Assembly: GCF_029892285.1 (NCBI RefSeq)
Contig: NZ_JARXVM010000001.1
Location: forward strand, 620,001 to 684,000
Direction: 5' to 3'
Length of the DNA: 64,000 nucleotides
DNA from: Rhizobium sp. SG_E_25_P2
GTDB lineage: Bacteria; Pseudomonadota; Alphaproteobacteria; Rhizobiales; Rhizobiaceae
Made by a program: the position numbers and the translations under genes. This document shows positions 17,159-26,667 of this stretch, one piece after another (the stretch's first letter is position 1; every line of letters begins with the position of its first letter). Under the pieces are notes generated by a model that did not search any database, had not been told where the DNA came from, and worked only from the letters and a program-made list of their open reading frames with translations.

Positions 17159-18547
17159 TTACTTTTCATGAAATGCCTGTGAAAAACTCTTGGCGATCGG
17201 CTGTATAAGATACGCCAGCGCGGTTCTCTCGCCATTGACGATGTTCACACTGGCGGTCATGCCGGGGTAGAGGAACAGTTGTGGACGCTTCTTTAACTCC
17301 GAAGCGTCTATACGGGCGCGGAACGTATAGGTCGCTTCGCCGGTGGCTTCATTGACGATCGAATCCGGCGCGACATAGATCACCTTGCCTTCCAGCGGCA
17401 AATCGTCGGCGGCGCTGAAGGCAGCCAGGCGAATTTCCACCTTTTCGCCCACCCGCAGCGTGTCGATGTCGATAGCGCGCGCCTGTCCTTCCAGGATGAG
17501 CGCCTGATTGGCCGGCACGATGTCGAGCAAAGCTTGACCCGCCAAGAGCGCAGAACCCGGGGCGCGCACGCGAATATTGGCAATCACCCCATCCTGGGGC
17601 GACAGAATGGTGGATTGCTTCACCGCGTGTTCCGCCGCGACGAGATCCTGCTCGGCACGGGCCCGCTCGGCCTGCACTGTCTGCAATTGCTCCGAAATCG
17701 CTCGGAAATATTCATTCCGGGTGTTGATGACGGCCAGTTCGGCCTGGACGACCTTCTGTTTGTTGGACACGATACCGGCATCGGATTCGGTGATGCGGGT
17801 CATCATATCGATATATTGCAGCTTGACCTCATTCAGCCGCGCCTTTGTGGTCAAGCCTTTGGTGCGCAATTTCAATTGCGTGTCATAGTCAGACTTCAAC
17901 ACCGCAGCCTGCTCGATCCATGACTGCCTGCGCGCGTCCAGCGCCGTTCTTTCGCTCTTGAGCTGATCGATCATCAACTGGCTGGAGGCGATCGCTGTAG
18001 AAAACTGCCTCTTTCGTTCAGTGAACAGCTTTTGCTCCGTCGCCATCCATTCAGCGGCGACCGTTTCATCGACGCCCGGCGGGGGCTTCAGATCGAACGC
18101 GAAGCTCTGCTTTTCGTCCCGCTCTGCGGTCAGCCGCGCCAAGCGGATCTCGGAAGCGTATAGCTGTTGCTTCAGCTGCAGCATCTCCGAGCGCACTCTC
18201 GTTGCGTCAAGCGTTGCAAGCGTATCGCCGGCGCGGACCGCCTGGCCCTCCTGCACCATCAACGTATTCAACGTGCCGCCTTCGGCATGCGTGACCGTTT
18301 TGGTATTGCTCTCCACGATCACCTTGGCGGCGGCGGTGGACGCCTGCACCAGATTGGTGAACATCGCCCATACAATGAATCCGCCGATGCCAAAAACGAG
18401 CACTGAACAGGCAAGCAGCGTGGGTCGCAGCAGGCTCGCATGGAAGCTCGCCTCTTCCCGCACCACCGCGTTCCAATCACTGAGAAGCGCGCCGCGTTGA
18501 CCGACGACCCGGTAATCAGCCAATTCGATATCAATAGACTTAGCCAT
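17159..18547 (-). CDS. Type I secretion membrane fusion protein (HlyD/PrtE family)
   Basis: A 462-residue periplasmic adaptor. A short cytosolic N-terminus is followed by one membrane helix at about residues 45-65 (LLACSVLVFGIGGFIVW). A barrel-sandwich half (VTHAEGGTLNTLMVQEGQAV) comes next, then long coiled-coil helices and a C-terminal beta-barrel (QLFLYPGMTASVNIVNGERT). It joins the ABC exporter encoded just upstream to an outer-membrane TolC-type channel. Its start overlaps the end of the exporter gene by 8 bp. The channel gene is not in this window. Confidence 0.93.
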   Translation of the reverse strand: MAKSIDIELADYRVVGQRGALLSDWNAVVREEASFHASLLRPTLLACSVLVFGIGGFIVWAMFTNLVQASTAAAKVIVESNTKTVTHAEGGTLNTLMVQEGQAVRAGDTLATLDATRVRSEMLQLKQQLYASEIRLARLTAERDEKQSFAFDLKPPPGVDETVAAEWMATEQKLFTERKRQFSTAIASSQLMIDQLKSERTALDARRQSWIEQAAVLKSDYDTQLKLRTKGLTTKARLNEVKLQYIDMMTRITESDAGIVSNKQKVVQAELAVINTRNEYFRAISEQLQTVQAERARAEQDLVAAEHAVKQSTILSPQDGVIANIRVRAPGSALLAGQALLDIVPANQALILEGQARAIDIDTLRVGEKVEIRLAAFSAADDLPLEGKVIYVAPDSIVNEATGEATYTFRARIDASELKKRPQLFLYPGMTASVNIVNGERTALAYLIQPIAKSFSQAFHEK

Positions 18548-20285
18548 CACTTGCCTTCGCACTGCGCAGTAATTTCACCACGCCATTCTGAGGAATGGGA
18601 ACTGCCTTTATTTCCGGCGGACCGCCGATAACCTCACTGCGCGGGCCGAATTTGGAGACGGACCCATGCTCTATGACCAGAATCTTGTCCGCGATCGCCA
18701 TGACCGATGGACGATGCGCGATCATCACCACGATAGCGCCGCGCTTCTTCGCTGCATCGATAGCCTCGATAAGGGCTTCCTCGCCCAGATTATCGAGGTT
18801 CGAATTTGGTTCATCCAAAATCAGCAATTTGGGATCGTTATACAATGCGCGCGCCAGCGCGACGCGTTGCATCTGCCCTCCGGACAAAAGATGCAAGCCT
18901 TCGCGGACCGGCGTATCATACCCCTGTGGCAGTCTGCCCACCAGATCGTGAATGCCAGCCGCCCGCGCCGCCCGAATGACGTCCCGCGGGTCGCTCTCCT
19001 GCATTCGCGCGATTGTCTGGCGAATAGTGCCGTCGATGAGCGAAAGGCCTTGCGGGAGATATCCCACCGCCTTGCCGAACGATCCCCGTTCCCAAAGATA
19101 GGTCGAGTGGCCATCAAGATAAACGCCGCCCACCGTGGGCTTCAGAATGCCCGTCAGGCAACGCGCCAACGTAGTCTTGCCAGCGCCCGAGGGGCCGATC
19201 ACGCCGAGCACCTCGCCCGGATTGACCGAGAACGTGATATTCCGCAAAACAGGCAGATCCCTGCCCCCGGGCAGATAAGTCAGATTTTCAACGCTCAGAA
19301 ATCCGTCTCCGACCGGCGCAGGCATCGTGTCGCGAAGTGAACCTTCGGTGTTGACCAACTCTATGATGTTCTTCCAAGCCGCCGCCGCATTGATCCATTT
19401 GCGCCAGTTTTCCACCATGCTCGAAAATGGCTGCACGGCCTGGCTGGACATGATCATGGCGGCGAACAAAACGCTGGCGTGGATCGAGCCATCCAAAACC
19501 AGCACGGCGCCTGTCGTCACGACGACCATCTGCAGGCTTTTCGTGAGGGACTTCAGGATCGCGAGCACGGCGCGACTGCGCATCTCGGCGACTTCGGAAT
19601 ATTTCAGCATCTCCTGCTGCGAGCGCCGCCACATCCGCACCAATGCCGGCAACATGCCCATCGCCTCGATCGTTTCCGCATGCCGCATCGAACCGGCGAC
19701 TTCTTCGACATGCCGCTGTTGCGCCTTGTTTGCGTCATCGATCACCGATCGCGTCAGCCGGTCCGTCACAAAATTCAACAAAATCGTAATCGCGATGAAG
19801 CCGAGAGTGACGTAAAGATAGACAGGATGAATGAAATACAGCGCGGCGAGGAACACGACCGACCACACGGCCTCCAACGGCATGGAAATCGCGCTGCCGG
19901 TAATGAACCGCCTGATCTCGACGATATTGCGAATGGCGTGGCCGCCCTCGGCGACACCGCCTTCGATAGACCTGAGAACACTCGCCTGCAGGGCGGGAAG
20001 GTTCAGCCTCTGGGCGATGATCAACGCGGTCGAGCCATATATCCAACTGCGCGCAAATTCGAGCAGGCCATAAATCACCACGGCAAAAGCGGCGATGACA
20101 ATGAGCCCATACAGCGTATCGAAGCTATGGCCGGGCAGGACACGCCCGTAGACCTGGATCATAAAAATCGATCCGGTCAATGTGGCGACGTTCAAGAAAA
20201 AACTCAGCACTCCAGCGATGATAAATCCGCGCACAAAGGCTTGTTGGGCCGGAAGCAGCAAATTTGCCGCAGTCGTGTTTTTCAT
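18540..20285 (-). CDS. Type I secretion ABC exporter (PrtD family)
   Basis: A 581-residue half-transporter with a six-helix membrane domain in the first about 320 residues and a C-terminal ATPase with GPSGAGKTT (Walker A), LSGGQMQRVALARAL (signature) and LLILDEPNSNLD (Walker B). It has no N-terminal C39 peptidase-like domain, which places it with PrtD/AprD exporters of RTX proteases rather than HlyB. The most likely cargo is the serralysin at 21183-22721 and the small RTX protein at 20702-21151, encoded next door. Confidence 0.94.
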   Translation of the reverse strand: MKNTTAANLLLPAQQAFVRGFIIAGVLSFFLNVATLTGSIFMIQVYGRVLPGHSFDTLYGLIVIAAFAVVIYGLLEFARSWIYGSTALIIAQRLNLPALQASVLRSIEGGVAEGGHAIRNIVEIRRFITGSAISMPLEAVWSVVFLAALYFIHPVYLYVTLGFIAITILLNFVTDRLTRSVIDDANKAQQRHVEEVAGSMRHAETIEAMGMLPALVRMWRRSQQEMLKYSEVAEMRSRAVLAILKSLTKSLQMVVVTTGAVLVLDGSIHASVLFAAMIMSSQAVQPFSSMVENWRKWINAAAAWKNIIELVNTEGSLRDTMPAPVGDGFLSVENLTYLPGGRDLPVLRNITFSVNPGEVLGVIGPSGAGKTTLARCLTGILKPTVGGVYLDGHSTYLWERGSFGKAVGYLPQGLSLIDGTIRQTIARMQESDPRDVIRAARAAGIHDLVGRLPQGYDTPVREGLHLLSGGQMQRVALARALYNDPKLLILDEPNSNLDNLGEEALIEAIDAAKKRGAIVVMIAHRPSVMAIADKILVIEHGSVSKFGPRSEVIGGPPEIKAVPIPQNGVVKLLRSAKASDG

Positions 20286-20701
20286 GAAGCACCCGATCGC
20301 AAACGCCGCGTCTAGTTCAATTGCACTGTTTTACATGCGAGGGAATTATATCCGCACAAGTCAGCTTTTCCAAGCGACAAAGCAATAAAGGGTTAAGGCT
20401 GTTAGGGAGCCTTCCAACCGTCAACAATTTTTGAGGGAACGCGAAAAAACCTTGGGAGCTAACCTTGCGTATTTTCTATACAATTTTTTTCAGATCCACG
20501 ATTGACGTCGTCCGACGACCCCATCCATTAAGGTTAAAATCTGGTAAACGTTGATGTTTAGACCTCCCCGGTTTAAACAGATGGCTCATCAATTTCTCAC
20601 AGCCGATGAAGAAATCGGCCCACTGCGAGGAATTTGAATTCAATGACTGCCCGAAGCCGAAAAAGGCTGAAGCAACAGAGTCACACTGAGCGAGTTAATC
20701 C
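20286..20701. promoter_or_regulatory. AT-rich divergent promoter region of secretion locus
   Basis: These 416 bp separate the divergent exporter and small RTX genes. They are clearly richer in A and T than the surrounding genes and contain several TTAA-type motifs, such as the one near 20530. No open frame or hairpin terminator was recognised. Promoters for both directions must lie here, but I cannot place them with confidence. Confidence 0.5.
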
Positions 20702-21151
20702 ATGAAAATATTCGGTGATGAATCCGACGAATTTATTTTTGGAACAAGTAAGGGTGATTTTATTGTTCCAAGAGCGGGCCGCGACGTGGTCTACGGCCGC
20801 AAAGGCAATGATTATATAATGGACACCGCAAACGAAGTTAACGGGTCTCGCCGTTCGCAAGACGATGTTTTCTTTGGCGGCTACGGCAACGATGTGCTGA
20901 TAACGACTGGCGGACATGATGTCCTAGCTGGCGGCCGCGGCAACGACCACATCTATGCGCAAAGCCTCGACTCTTTCGTTGCGCAAGGCGGGGGCGGCTA
21001 TGATGTCCTGCATTTGATTGAATCGTCGAACTACACTCAGAAACGTGTTGACGGAATCCTCGAACTTCATCTTGTCAGCGACGAAGTATCCCAAACGATC
21101 TTCGTTCGCGGAATTGAAGAAATTCGATATGACGCTCCGTTTGCTCTGTGA
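20702..21151 (+). CDS. Small RTX (calcium-binding nonapeptide repeat) protein
   Basis: A 149-residue protein consisting almost only of an RTX-like fold. Glycine-aspartate repeats recur at GRKGNDYI, GGYGNDVL and GGRGNDHI, and the C-terminus (FVRGIEEIRYDAPFAL) looks like the end of an uncleaved type I secretion signal. It has no catalytic domain and no N-terminal signal peptide. Many repeats are degenerate, so calcium binding may be weak. It lies between the exporter genes and the convergent serralysin and is probably secreted by the same machine. Function unknown; an accessory, chaperone or inhibitor role for the protease is only a guess. Confidence 0.75.
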   Translation: MKIFGDESDEFIFGTSKGDFIVPRAGRDVVYGRKGNDYIMDTANEVNGSRRSQDDVFFGGYGNDVLITTGGHDVLAGGRGNDHIYAQSLDSFVAQGGGGYDVLHLIESSNYTQKRVDGILELHLVSDEVSQTIFVRGIEEIRYDAPFAL

Positions 21152-21182
21152 AAGCTGGCAAAACGCGTTCTTCCAGCCGACA

Positions 21183-22721
21183 TCAAACCATGAAATTCGA
21201 CAGATGAAGCTCGTGAATGGAAACATTTTCGAGCGTCACTGTCGATGAATCCGCCAGGGTGATGACCACATCGTCGCCACGGTTCTTGGCGGCTTCGAGA
21301 ACGTCGGCTTTTTGGTCAAAAGACGCGTTTCGGAACAAAAGGATGTCGGCTTCGGGGTCGAAATCCACCACGATGTCTTTGCCATCGCCGCGTTCGAACA
21401 CAAAACGGTCTTCGCCGCGGCCCCCCGTCATGCGGTCGTTTCCACCGCCACCGATCAGAATGTCATTTCCGCGACCGCCTTTGAGTTCGTCATTTCCGGC
21501 TCCACCCACCAAGCGATCATTGTCGCCCAATCCAAACAATACATCATTGTCTGCGCCCCCCACCAGAACATCGCCGCCAGCGCCGCCCTTCATTCGGTCA
21601 TCGCCATTGCCGCCGAACAGCCGATCATCACCCTGGTTTCCAAACAAGAAGTCATCGCCGTTTAAACCGAAAACAACATCATCGCCGTCGCGGCCGCTAA
21701 TCCTGTTTTTTGCGATATTGCCGGAAATGTCATCGTCGCCGGAACCGCCAATCGCGTTTTCGATCAAGGAGCGGGCGTCGTTTTCATAAAGCAACGCATT
21801 GTAGATGCTGCCTTCAGCCATATGCTTGCGGCCGAGTTCCGCCAACTGGGACTTGCTGAATTCGGAGGCTCCGCCTGGAGCCAAAGTCAGCGTCAGATCC
21901 GAGGAGTAGGCGCTCAGATCATAGGTGTCGACGCCGCCTCCGTCCCAGATCGTGGCAAATATCTTGTTGCCGCCCGCGTCAATTCCGATCTTTCCATTCA
22001 CGACTGTGTCGCCGGATTTTGGCGACCATGAATAGGTGGTTTTACCGCTGTTTGTCGTGAAATCGGCCCCATACATGTACTGCAGAGTGGCGATGTCCGC
22101 GATCATAAAGGTTTGTGGGGCGCTCCAATCTGTATAGCTGTAATTGTCGGTCTTGCCCCCCTCATATGTCCTGTAGGTCATCAATGTATATTCGACGGAG
22201 TCATATTTTTTGGGGAGAGCGGCAAAATCGCCATAGGCCGCATGGCCATGCTTCAAACCAAGCGAATGACCGAGTTCATGAAGAATTGTGTGCCAGGCGT
22301 AGTTGCCAGCCTTGGCGTTCTCATAATTCTGATAGCGACCAAGCCAGACGTCGCCCGCTTCAGCGGTGTCGCCGGGCATATATGTGTAGGCAGTGACAGG
22401 CACACCGGACCTCGCAACACGAATGTTTGCGCTGTCCGCCTCTCCAGAGGACAGATCTGCATTCGTAAAGCCCTCGACAGAAAAACCATTGTTTGCTGCG
22501 TTGCCGAAGGACTTTTCCAGGGCGAACAGGCTGGCTGTTTTCTGCGTTTCCGCCAGTTCAGCGAACATATAACCAGCTTCTTCTTGGTAGCTGTAATTGG
22601 ACGCGGATGTGGGGAACGCATATTTTATCTTCCCGCTCCAGCCTATTCCATAGATGAGTCCATCGACTACCTCGGCGTCACTGGCATGTATCTGATTATA
22701 TTCCTTGCATAGACCGCACAT
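21183..22721 (-). CDS. Serralysin-type secreted metalloprotease with RTX repeats
   Basis: A 512-residue zinc endopeptidase (family M10B). The zinc site HELGHSLGLKH lies at residues 148-158, and the Met-turn MTY has Met181 and Tyr183, the usual fifth ligand. The C-terminal part carries about ten GGxGxD-type calcium-binding repeats (about residues 330-440), which fold outside the cell, and ends in HELHLSNFMV, a hydrophobic type I secretion signal. There is no Sec signal peptide. The protein begins MCGLC, unusual for a family of proteins mostly free of cysteine. No protease-inhibitor gene (Inh) lies nearby. Confidence 0.94.
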   Translation of the reverse strand: MCGLCKEYNQIHASDAEVVDGLIYGIGWSGKIKYAFPTSASNYSYQEEAGYMFAELAETQKTASLFALEKSFGNAANNGFSVEGFTNADLSSGEADSANIRVARSGVPVTAYTYMPGDTAEAGDVWLGRYQNYENAKAGNYAWHTILHELGHSLGLKHGHAAYGDFAALPKKYDSVEYTLMTYRTYEGGKTDNYSYTDWSAPQTFMIADIATLQYMYGADFTTNSGKTTYSWSPKSGDTVVNGKIGIDAGGNKIFATIWDGGGVDTYDLSAYSSDLTLTLAPGGASEFSKSQLAELGRKHMAEGSIYNALLYENDARSLIENAIGGSGDDDISGNIAKNRISGRDGDDVVFGLNGDDFLFGNQGDDRLFGGNGDDRMKGGAGGDVLVGGADNDVLFGLGDNDRLVGGAGNDELKGGRGNDILIGGGGNDRMTGGRGEDRFVFERGDGKDIVVDFDPEADILLFRNASFDQKADVLEAAKNRGDDVVITLADSSTVTLENVSIHELHLSNFMV

Positions 22722-23706
22722 TTATTTTGCCCTGTTTTGTATTTTGTATTTTTCTTTGGGGCAATTAGAGCGAACCGGTCTTGAAATCACATTAAGCGGT
22801 AAAGTAAATAAAATTGGATGGTTTTCATTTGATGAATAAATACATCAAATCATATGAGTTTTGTTTAGGATCTATTATACTTACGGAGAGGTAAACTTCA
22901 GCGCCCTGAGGGTGGATAATCCCCCCTCGACGCCCGTCTTTAAATGGTCCGCGACGGCCTGAATGACGCCCGATGCGCCACACACCGCTGGACGCCTCAA
23001 GAGATGTCCGCCTCCGGGCAATTTGCCGGTGCAGGTCGACCTCACCTTGCATGGCTTTCGGGGTTTGAAATCCGATAACGATGAAACGATAGGTCAAGCG
23101 ATGGCTTTGCGGTGGGACGGCGTCTTGAGCGCGCATCGTTGATGGCAGCGGTTCGCGCCCCTACGGCCGGGTGGCAATGCAATTCAGATCGCATGTGGCT
23201 GTGTGGCGGGATCCAGATAAGCGCGGTCATCGCGGTCCAGGTGTAATGCTGAACGGCGGAAACACTGAGAAAGCTGAAAAACCCGAACGGCGATCTGCGG
23301 GACAGATCACCGGGCGAAACGTGTAGTTCGTCTAAATATGATCGAGGAGAAACAATCGCTTTCAGGGCCGGTTATCGACGCGGAGATTGGCGCAGGACGA
23401 CAACACTGCGGCAGAGCCAGCTGCGCGCGCCGTCTGCCTGCCGACCCCCGAATTGTCCGTGTATCCGGTCACGGTGCGACTTACCGGAGTTAATTGGCGA
23501 AACCGAACTGCGACTTCTTTTGCGTGTTGGGATGATGAAAAGCCGGCGTCGAACATGTTCCGGATCAGTCCACCAAAATTCGGTCGCCTGGTTATTCAGC
23601 CGACGAAAGTGGATATCAATGCAGCCGAGCTAGCCATTCGGGGCGACGAAATGCCGACGCCAACCGTGTATTTGATAGAAAAACTCAATCGAAACAACAT
23701 AATTTA
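22722..23706. other. Long region without a recognisable gene
   Basis: The first about 140 bp are AT-rich and must contain the serralysin promoter. The remainder holds only short frames on both strands, none with a family resemblance I trust. One minus-strand frame (23362-23556) includes VTGYTDNSG, faintly like an OmpA-type peptidoglycan-binding domain, and may be a relic. Confidence 0.5.
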
Positions 23707-23782
23707 TGGTGGAGCCAGGGAGGATCGAACTCCCGACCTCTACATTGCGAACGTAGCGCTCTCCCAGCTGAGCTATGACCCC
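23707..23782 (-). tRNA. tRNA-Ala (anticodon CGC)
   Basis: A complete 76-nt cloverleaf on the minus strand. The acceptor stem GGGGTCA pairs with TGGCTCC, the D-arm is AGCTCAGCTGGGAGAGC, the anticodon loop TTCGCAA gives anticodon CGC, and the T-loop is GTTCGATCC. The CCA end is encoded (23707-23709). It decodes GCG alanine codons, useful in a GC-rich genome. No integrase gene or attachment-site duplication was seen beside it. Confidence 0.95.
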
Positions 23783-23958
23783 ACAATGCCAGTTTGCGTT
23801 GGCATGGCTGGTCATAGCAATGCAAGGCGGGAACTTCAATGGGGCCTCTTCGGGATTTTATGCCAAGACGCTCAATTCTCCGCGTCGGCCCGCGGCAAAT
23901 TGACTAGGCGTGGATTTGCGCTAATCAGGATGCAAAGGTTTTGCAAGAGGAGCGCATC

Positions 23959-25359
23959 GTGACGGCGGCATTTGGAACATCGGGGCTGAGAGGCCCGGCG
24001 GTCGATTTTACCCCTGAACTCTGCACCGCCTATATCTCGGCTTTCCTGGAGCGCGTCGCCCCGGAGACGCCGGAGAAGACGGCCTATGTGGCCGCCGATC
24101 TGCGCGAATCGAGCCCGCGGATTGCCGGCCAATGCCTGGCCGCGATCAAGGCCATGGGCTGGACCGCCGTCTGGGCCGGCAATGTGCCGACGCCTGCGGT
24201 CGCGGCCTATGCCATGGCGCGGAAGGCGCCGGCGATCATGATCACCGGCAGCCATATCCCCGAAGCCTATAACGGCATCAAATTCTATCGTCCCGACGGA
24301 GAATTCCTCAAGGAAGACGAGGCGCCGGTGCGCATGCGCGCCGAAGCGATCATGACCGAGGGACGCCCGGTCGAGCCTGTGACGCCTGGCGAGGCGCTCG
24401 CGGCCGTGGCGGAGGATTACATCGCCCGCTATGCAGCATCCTTCGGCGCTGGAGCGCTCACAGGCCTCAAGATCGGCGTGGACTTGCATTCCGCAGTCGG
24501 TCGCGATCTGACTGTGGCGATCTTGGAAAAGTTGGGGGCTGAGGTCCATGCCTTCCGGCGCATGGATCGCTTCGTCGCCGTCGATACCGAGGCGCTCGAT
24601 CCCGAGGATGTGGCGCGGGCGCGAATGGTGATCGCAGAGAACGGTCTTAGCGGCGTGATTTCGACCGACGGCGACGGCGACCGGCCGTTGGTGATCGACG
24701 ACCAGGGACGGCAGATCAATGGCGATGTGCTGGGCGTGCTGACAGCGAAACTCATCAAGGCGAAGACGGTGGTGACGCCGCTCTCCTCGACCAGCGCCGT
24801 CGAGCAGTCGAACTGGTTCGAGACGGTCGACCGCACCCGCATCGGCTCGCCCTTTGTAGTGGCCGGCATGGCCAAGGCGACCAGCCATCCAGTCGTGGGC
24901 TTTGAGGCCAATGGCGGCTTCCTGCTCGGCGATGACGTGACGCTCGCAGGCGGCGTGCTCGGCAAGCTGCCGACGCGCGACGCGATCCTGCCGGCAGTCG
25001 CAGCGCTGGTGCTCGCCAAGAGCGAGGGCCGAAGCCTGTCTGCCTTGGCGGCGACGCTGCCGCCGCGCTTCATGAAGGCGGATCGCGTCAAGGAGGTCGC
25101 GCCCGACAAGGGCAAGGCATTCCTTACGTCGATCGAAACCTCGGCGGACTTCCGCGCCGGCTTCGACGCTCGCATCGCGACCCCGACAGAGATCTCGACG
25201 CTCGACGGCGTGCGCATGGCATTTGCGAATGGCGACACGGTGCATTTCCGCCAGTCGGGCAATGCGCCGGAGATGCGGATTTATGTCGAGACCGGTTCAG
25301 TCGAGGCAACCGACCGGCTTCTCTCCGAACTCCTCGCCAGACTGAAGGAGCAGTTCTGA
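23959..25359 (+). CDS. Phosphohexomutase (phosphomannomutase/phosphoglucomutase family)
   Basis: A 466-residue enzyme that moves a phosphate between C1 and C6 of a hexose. The phosphoserine loop is TGSHIPEAYNGIKFY with Ser98; the usual consensus is TASHNP, so the loop is variant. The magnesium loop DGDGDR is at residues 237-242, the sugar-binding loop GFEANGG follows, and the phosphate-binding loop RQSGNAPEMRIY is near the C-terminus. The start is GTG 23959, decided by AGAGGAG 6-7 nt upstream. Substrate (mannose or glucose phosphate) cannot be told. A GNAT gene begins 1 bp after the stop. Confidence 0.9.
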   Translation: MTAAFGTSGLRGPAVDFTPELCTAYISAFLERVAPETPEKTAYVAADLRESSPRIAGQCLAAIKAMGWTAVWAGNVPTPAVAAYAMARKAPAIMITGSHIPEAYNGIKFYRPDGEFLKEDEAPVRMRAEAIMTEGRPVEPVTPGEALAAVAEDYIARYAASFGAGALTGLKIGVDLHSAVGRDLTVAILEKLGAEVHAFRRMDRFVAVDTEALDPEDVARARMVIAENGLSGVISTDGDGDRPLVIDDQGRQINGDVLGVLTAKLIKAKTVVTPLSSTSAVEQSNWFETVDRTRIGSPFVVAGMAKATSHPVVGFEANGGFLLGDDVTLAGGVLGKLPTRDAILPAVAALVLAKSEGRSLSALAATLPPRFMKADRVKEVAPDKGKAFLTSIETSADFRAGFDARIATPTEISTLDGVRMAFANGDTVHFRQSGNAPEMRIYVETGSVEATDRLLSELLARLKEQF

Positions 25360-25360
25360 C

Positions 25361-25804
25361 ATGACGCTTGAGATCCGCAACGCGACGGCAAGTGACTTTG
25401 AGGCCTGGTCTCCGCTCTGGCAGGGCTATCTGACCTTCTACAAGACCAGCCTGACGGACGAGGTGACCCAGGCGACCTGGGCCCGGATCCTCGATCCGAT
25501 GAACCTGCTGACCGCCCGGCTGGCGGTGAAGGATGGCGTCGTGCTCGGTTTTGCCCATCACCATACGCATCTGACCACCTGGGATGTCAGGCCGACCTGC
25601 TATCTCGAAGACCTGTTCGTGAGCCCGGAGGCGCGGGGCCTGGGCGTCGGCAAGGCGCTGCTCGACGATCTCGTGGCGCTCGGCAAGGAGAAGGACTGGG
25701 TGTCGGTCTACTGGATCACGGCTGAGGACAATGTCACGGCCCAGAAGCTCTATGACAGCTACAACAAGCGCGACGCCTTCTACCGCTATTCCGTCACGTT
25801 GTGA
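25361..25804 (+). CDS. GNAT-family N-acetyltransferase (copy 1)
   Basis: A 147-residue acetyltransferase. The acetyl-CoA loop is [17 protein letters not shown], preceded by the YLEDLFV strand. The C-terminal [16 protein letters not shown] is typical of small-molecule GNATs. It is clearly paralogous to the GNAT at 27940-28392, which shares YLEDL, the order of motifs and a KLYDSY segment. Substrate unknown. It sits 1 bp behind the phosphohexomutase, probably in one operon, and its end overlaps the convergent ung gene by 11 bp. Confidence 0.9.
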   Translation: MTLEIRNATASDFEAWSPLWQGYLTFYKTSLTDEVTQATWARILDPMNLLTARLAVKDGVVLGFAHHHTHLTTWDVRPTCYLEDLFVSPEARGLGVGKALLDDLVALGKEKDWVSVYWITAEDNVTAQKLYDSYNKRDAFYRYSVTL

Positions 25805-26498
25805 TCTCGGCTCTCTCCGGCAGTCGCCAGTCGATCGCGCCGAGACCCTTTTCTTCGAGAAAAGCGTTGGCGCGGGAGAAATGCTTGCTGCCGAAAAAGC
25901 CGTTATGGGCCGAGAGCGGCGAGGGATGCGGCGCCTTCAGCACCAGATGCCGGGACTGATCGACAAAGGCCGCCTTGCGCTGGGCGTAGGCGCCCCAGAG
26001 CATAAAGACGACAGGCGTGTCCTGCTCGTTGACCCGGGCGATGACGGCGTCGGTGAATTTTTCCCAGCCCTTGCCCTGATGCGAGGCGGCGAGCGAGCGC
26101 TCTACCGTCAACACTGAATTCAGCAATAGCACCCCTTGACGCGCCCAATGCTCCAGATAGCCGTGGCGGGCGGGCGGAATGCCGAGATCGCTCTGCATCT
26201 CCTTGTAGATGTTCACAAGCGACGGCGGAATGCGGATATCGGGGCGCACGGAAAAGCACAGGCCATGCGCCTGGCCATCGCCGTGATAGGGGTCTTGGCC
26301 CAGGATCACCACCTTCACCCGGCCGAGCGGCGTCAGATCCAGCGCGCGGAAATACTCGGCGCCTTTGGGGAAGATGGTCTTGCCCGCGCTCTTCTCCTCC
26401 TGCAGGAAGGTCTTGAGGCTGGCCATATAGGGGCTGGAAAACTCTCCCGCCAAGGCGGCGCGCCAGCTGTCGTCGAGCTTGATGCCGGTGTCGCTCAT
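25794..26498 (-). CDS. ung: Uracil-DNA glycosylase (family 1)
   Basis: A 234-residue repair enzyme that excises uracil from DNA. The catalytic water-activating loop is [14 protein letters not shown] and the DNA-intercalation loop [17 protein letters not shown]; both are textbook Ung motifs. Three ATG codons stand in tandem (26504, 26501, 26498) after AAAGGGAG; the third gives the best spacing. The length matches the family. It is convergent with the GNAT gene and overlaps its last 11 bp. Confidence 0.96.
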   Translation of the reverse strand: MSDTGIKLDDSWRAALAGEFSSPYMASLKTFLQEEKSAGKTIFPKGAEYFRALDLTPLGRVKVVILGQDPYHGDGQAHGLCFSVRPDIRIPPSLVNIYKEMQSDLGIPPARHGYLEHWARQGVLLLNSVLTVERSLAASHQGKGWEKFTDAVIARVNEQDTPVVFMLWGAYAQRKAAFVDQSRHLVLKAPHPSPLSAHNGFFGSKHFSRANAFLEEKGLGAIDWRLPERAEITT

Positions 26499-26667
26499 CA
26501 TCATCTCCCTTTGCCCGTGATGGAAGCCGCAAGCGGCGCTTCGGTTCAAGCCTCTGACGGTCTTATGCACAGACCGGTTCCATTTCCGCCTCGATCCTGA
26601 CGCGCCTGCGCAGGCCCGTGACGCAAAACTGGTCTACAAAGGCGCAAACCAGTCGTGAGGGAACGCC

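Noticed and set aside
21154-21177. GCTGG/CCAGC hairpin between the small RTX gene and serralysin
   Set aside because: Only five pairs with a 14-nt loop and no U-tract; too weak to call a terminator.
21420-21730. Repeated GC-rich units resembling a tandem DNA repeat or CRISPR
   Set aside because: These are the codons of the serralysin RTX nonapeptide repeats, with variable bases and no constant spacer.
23707-23782. tRNA-Ala as the attachment site of an integrated element
   Set aside because: No integrase, no direct repeat of the tRNA end and no block of foreign genes was seen on either side.
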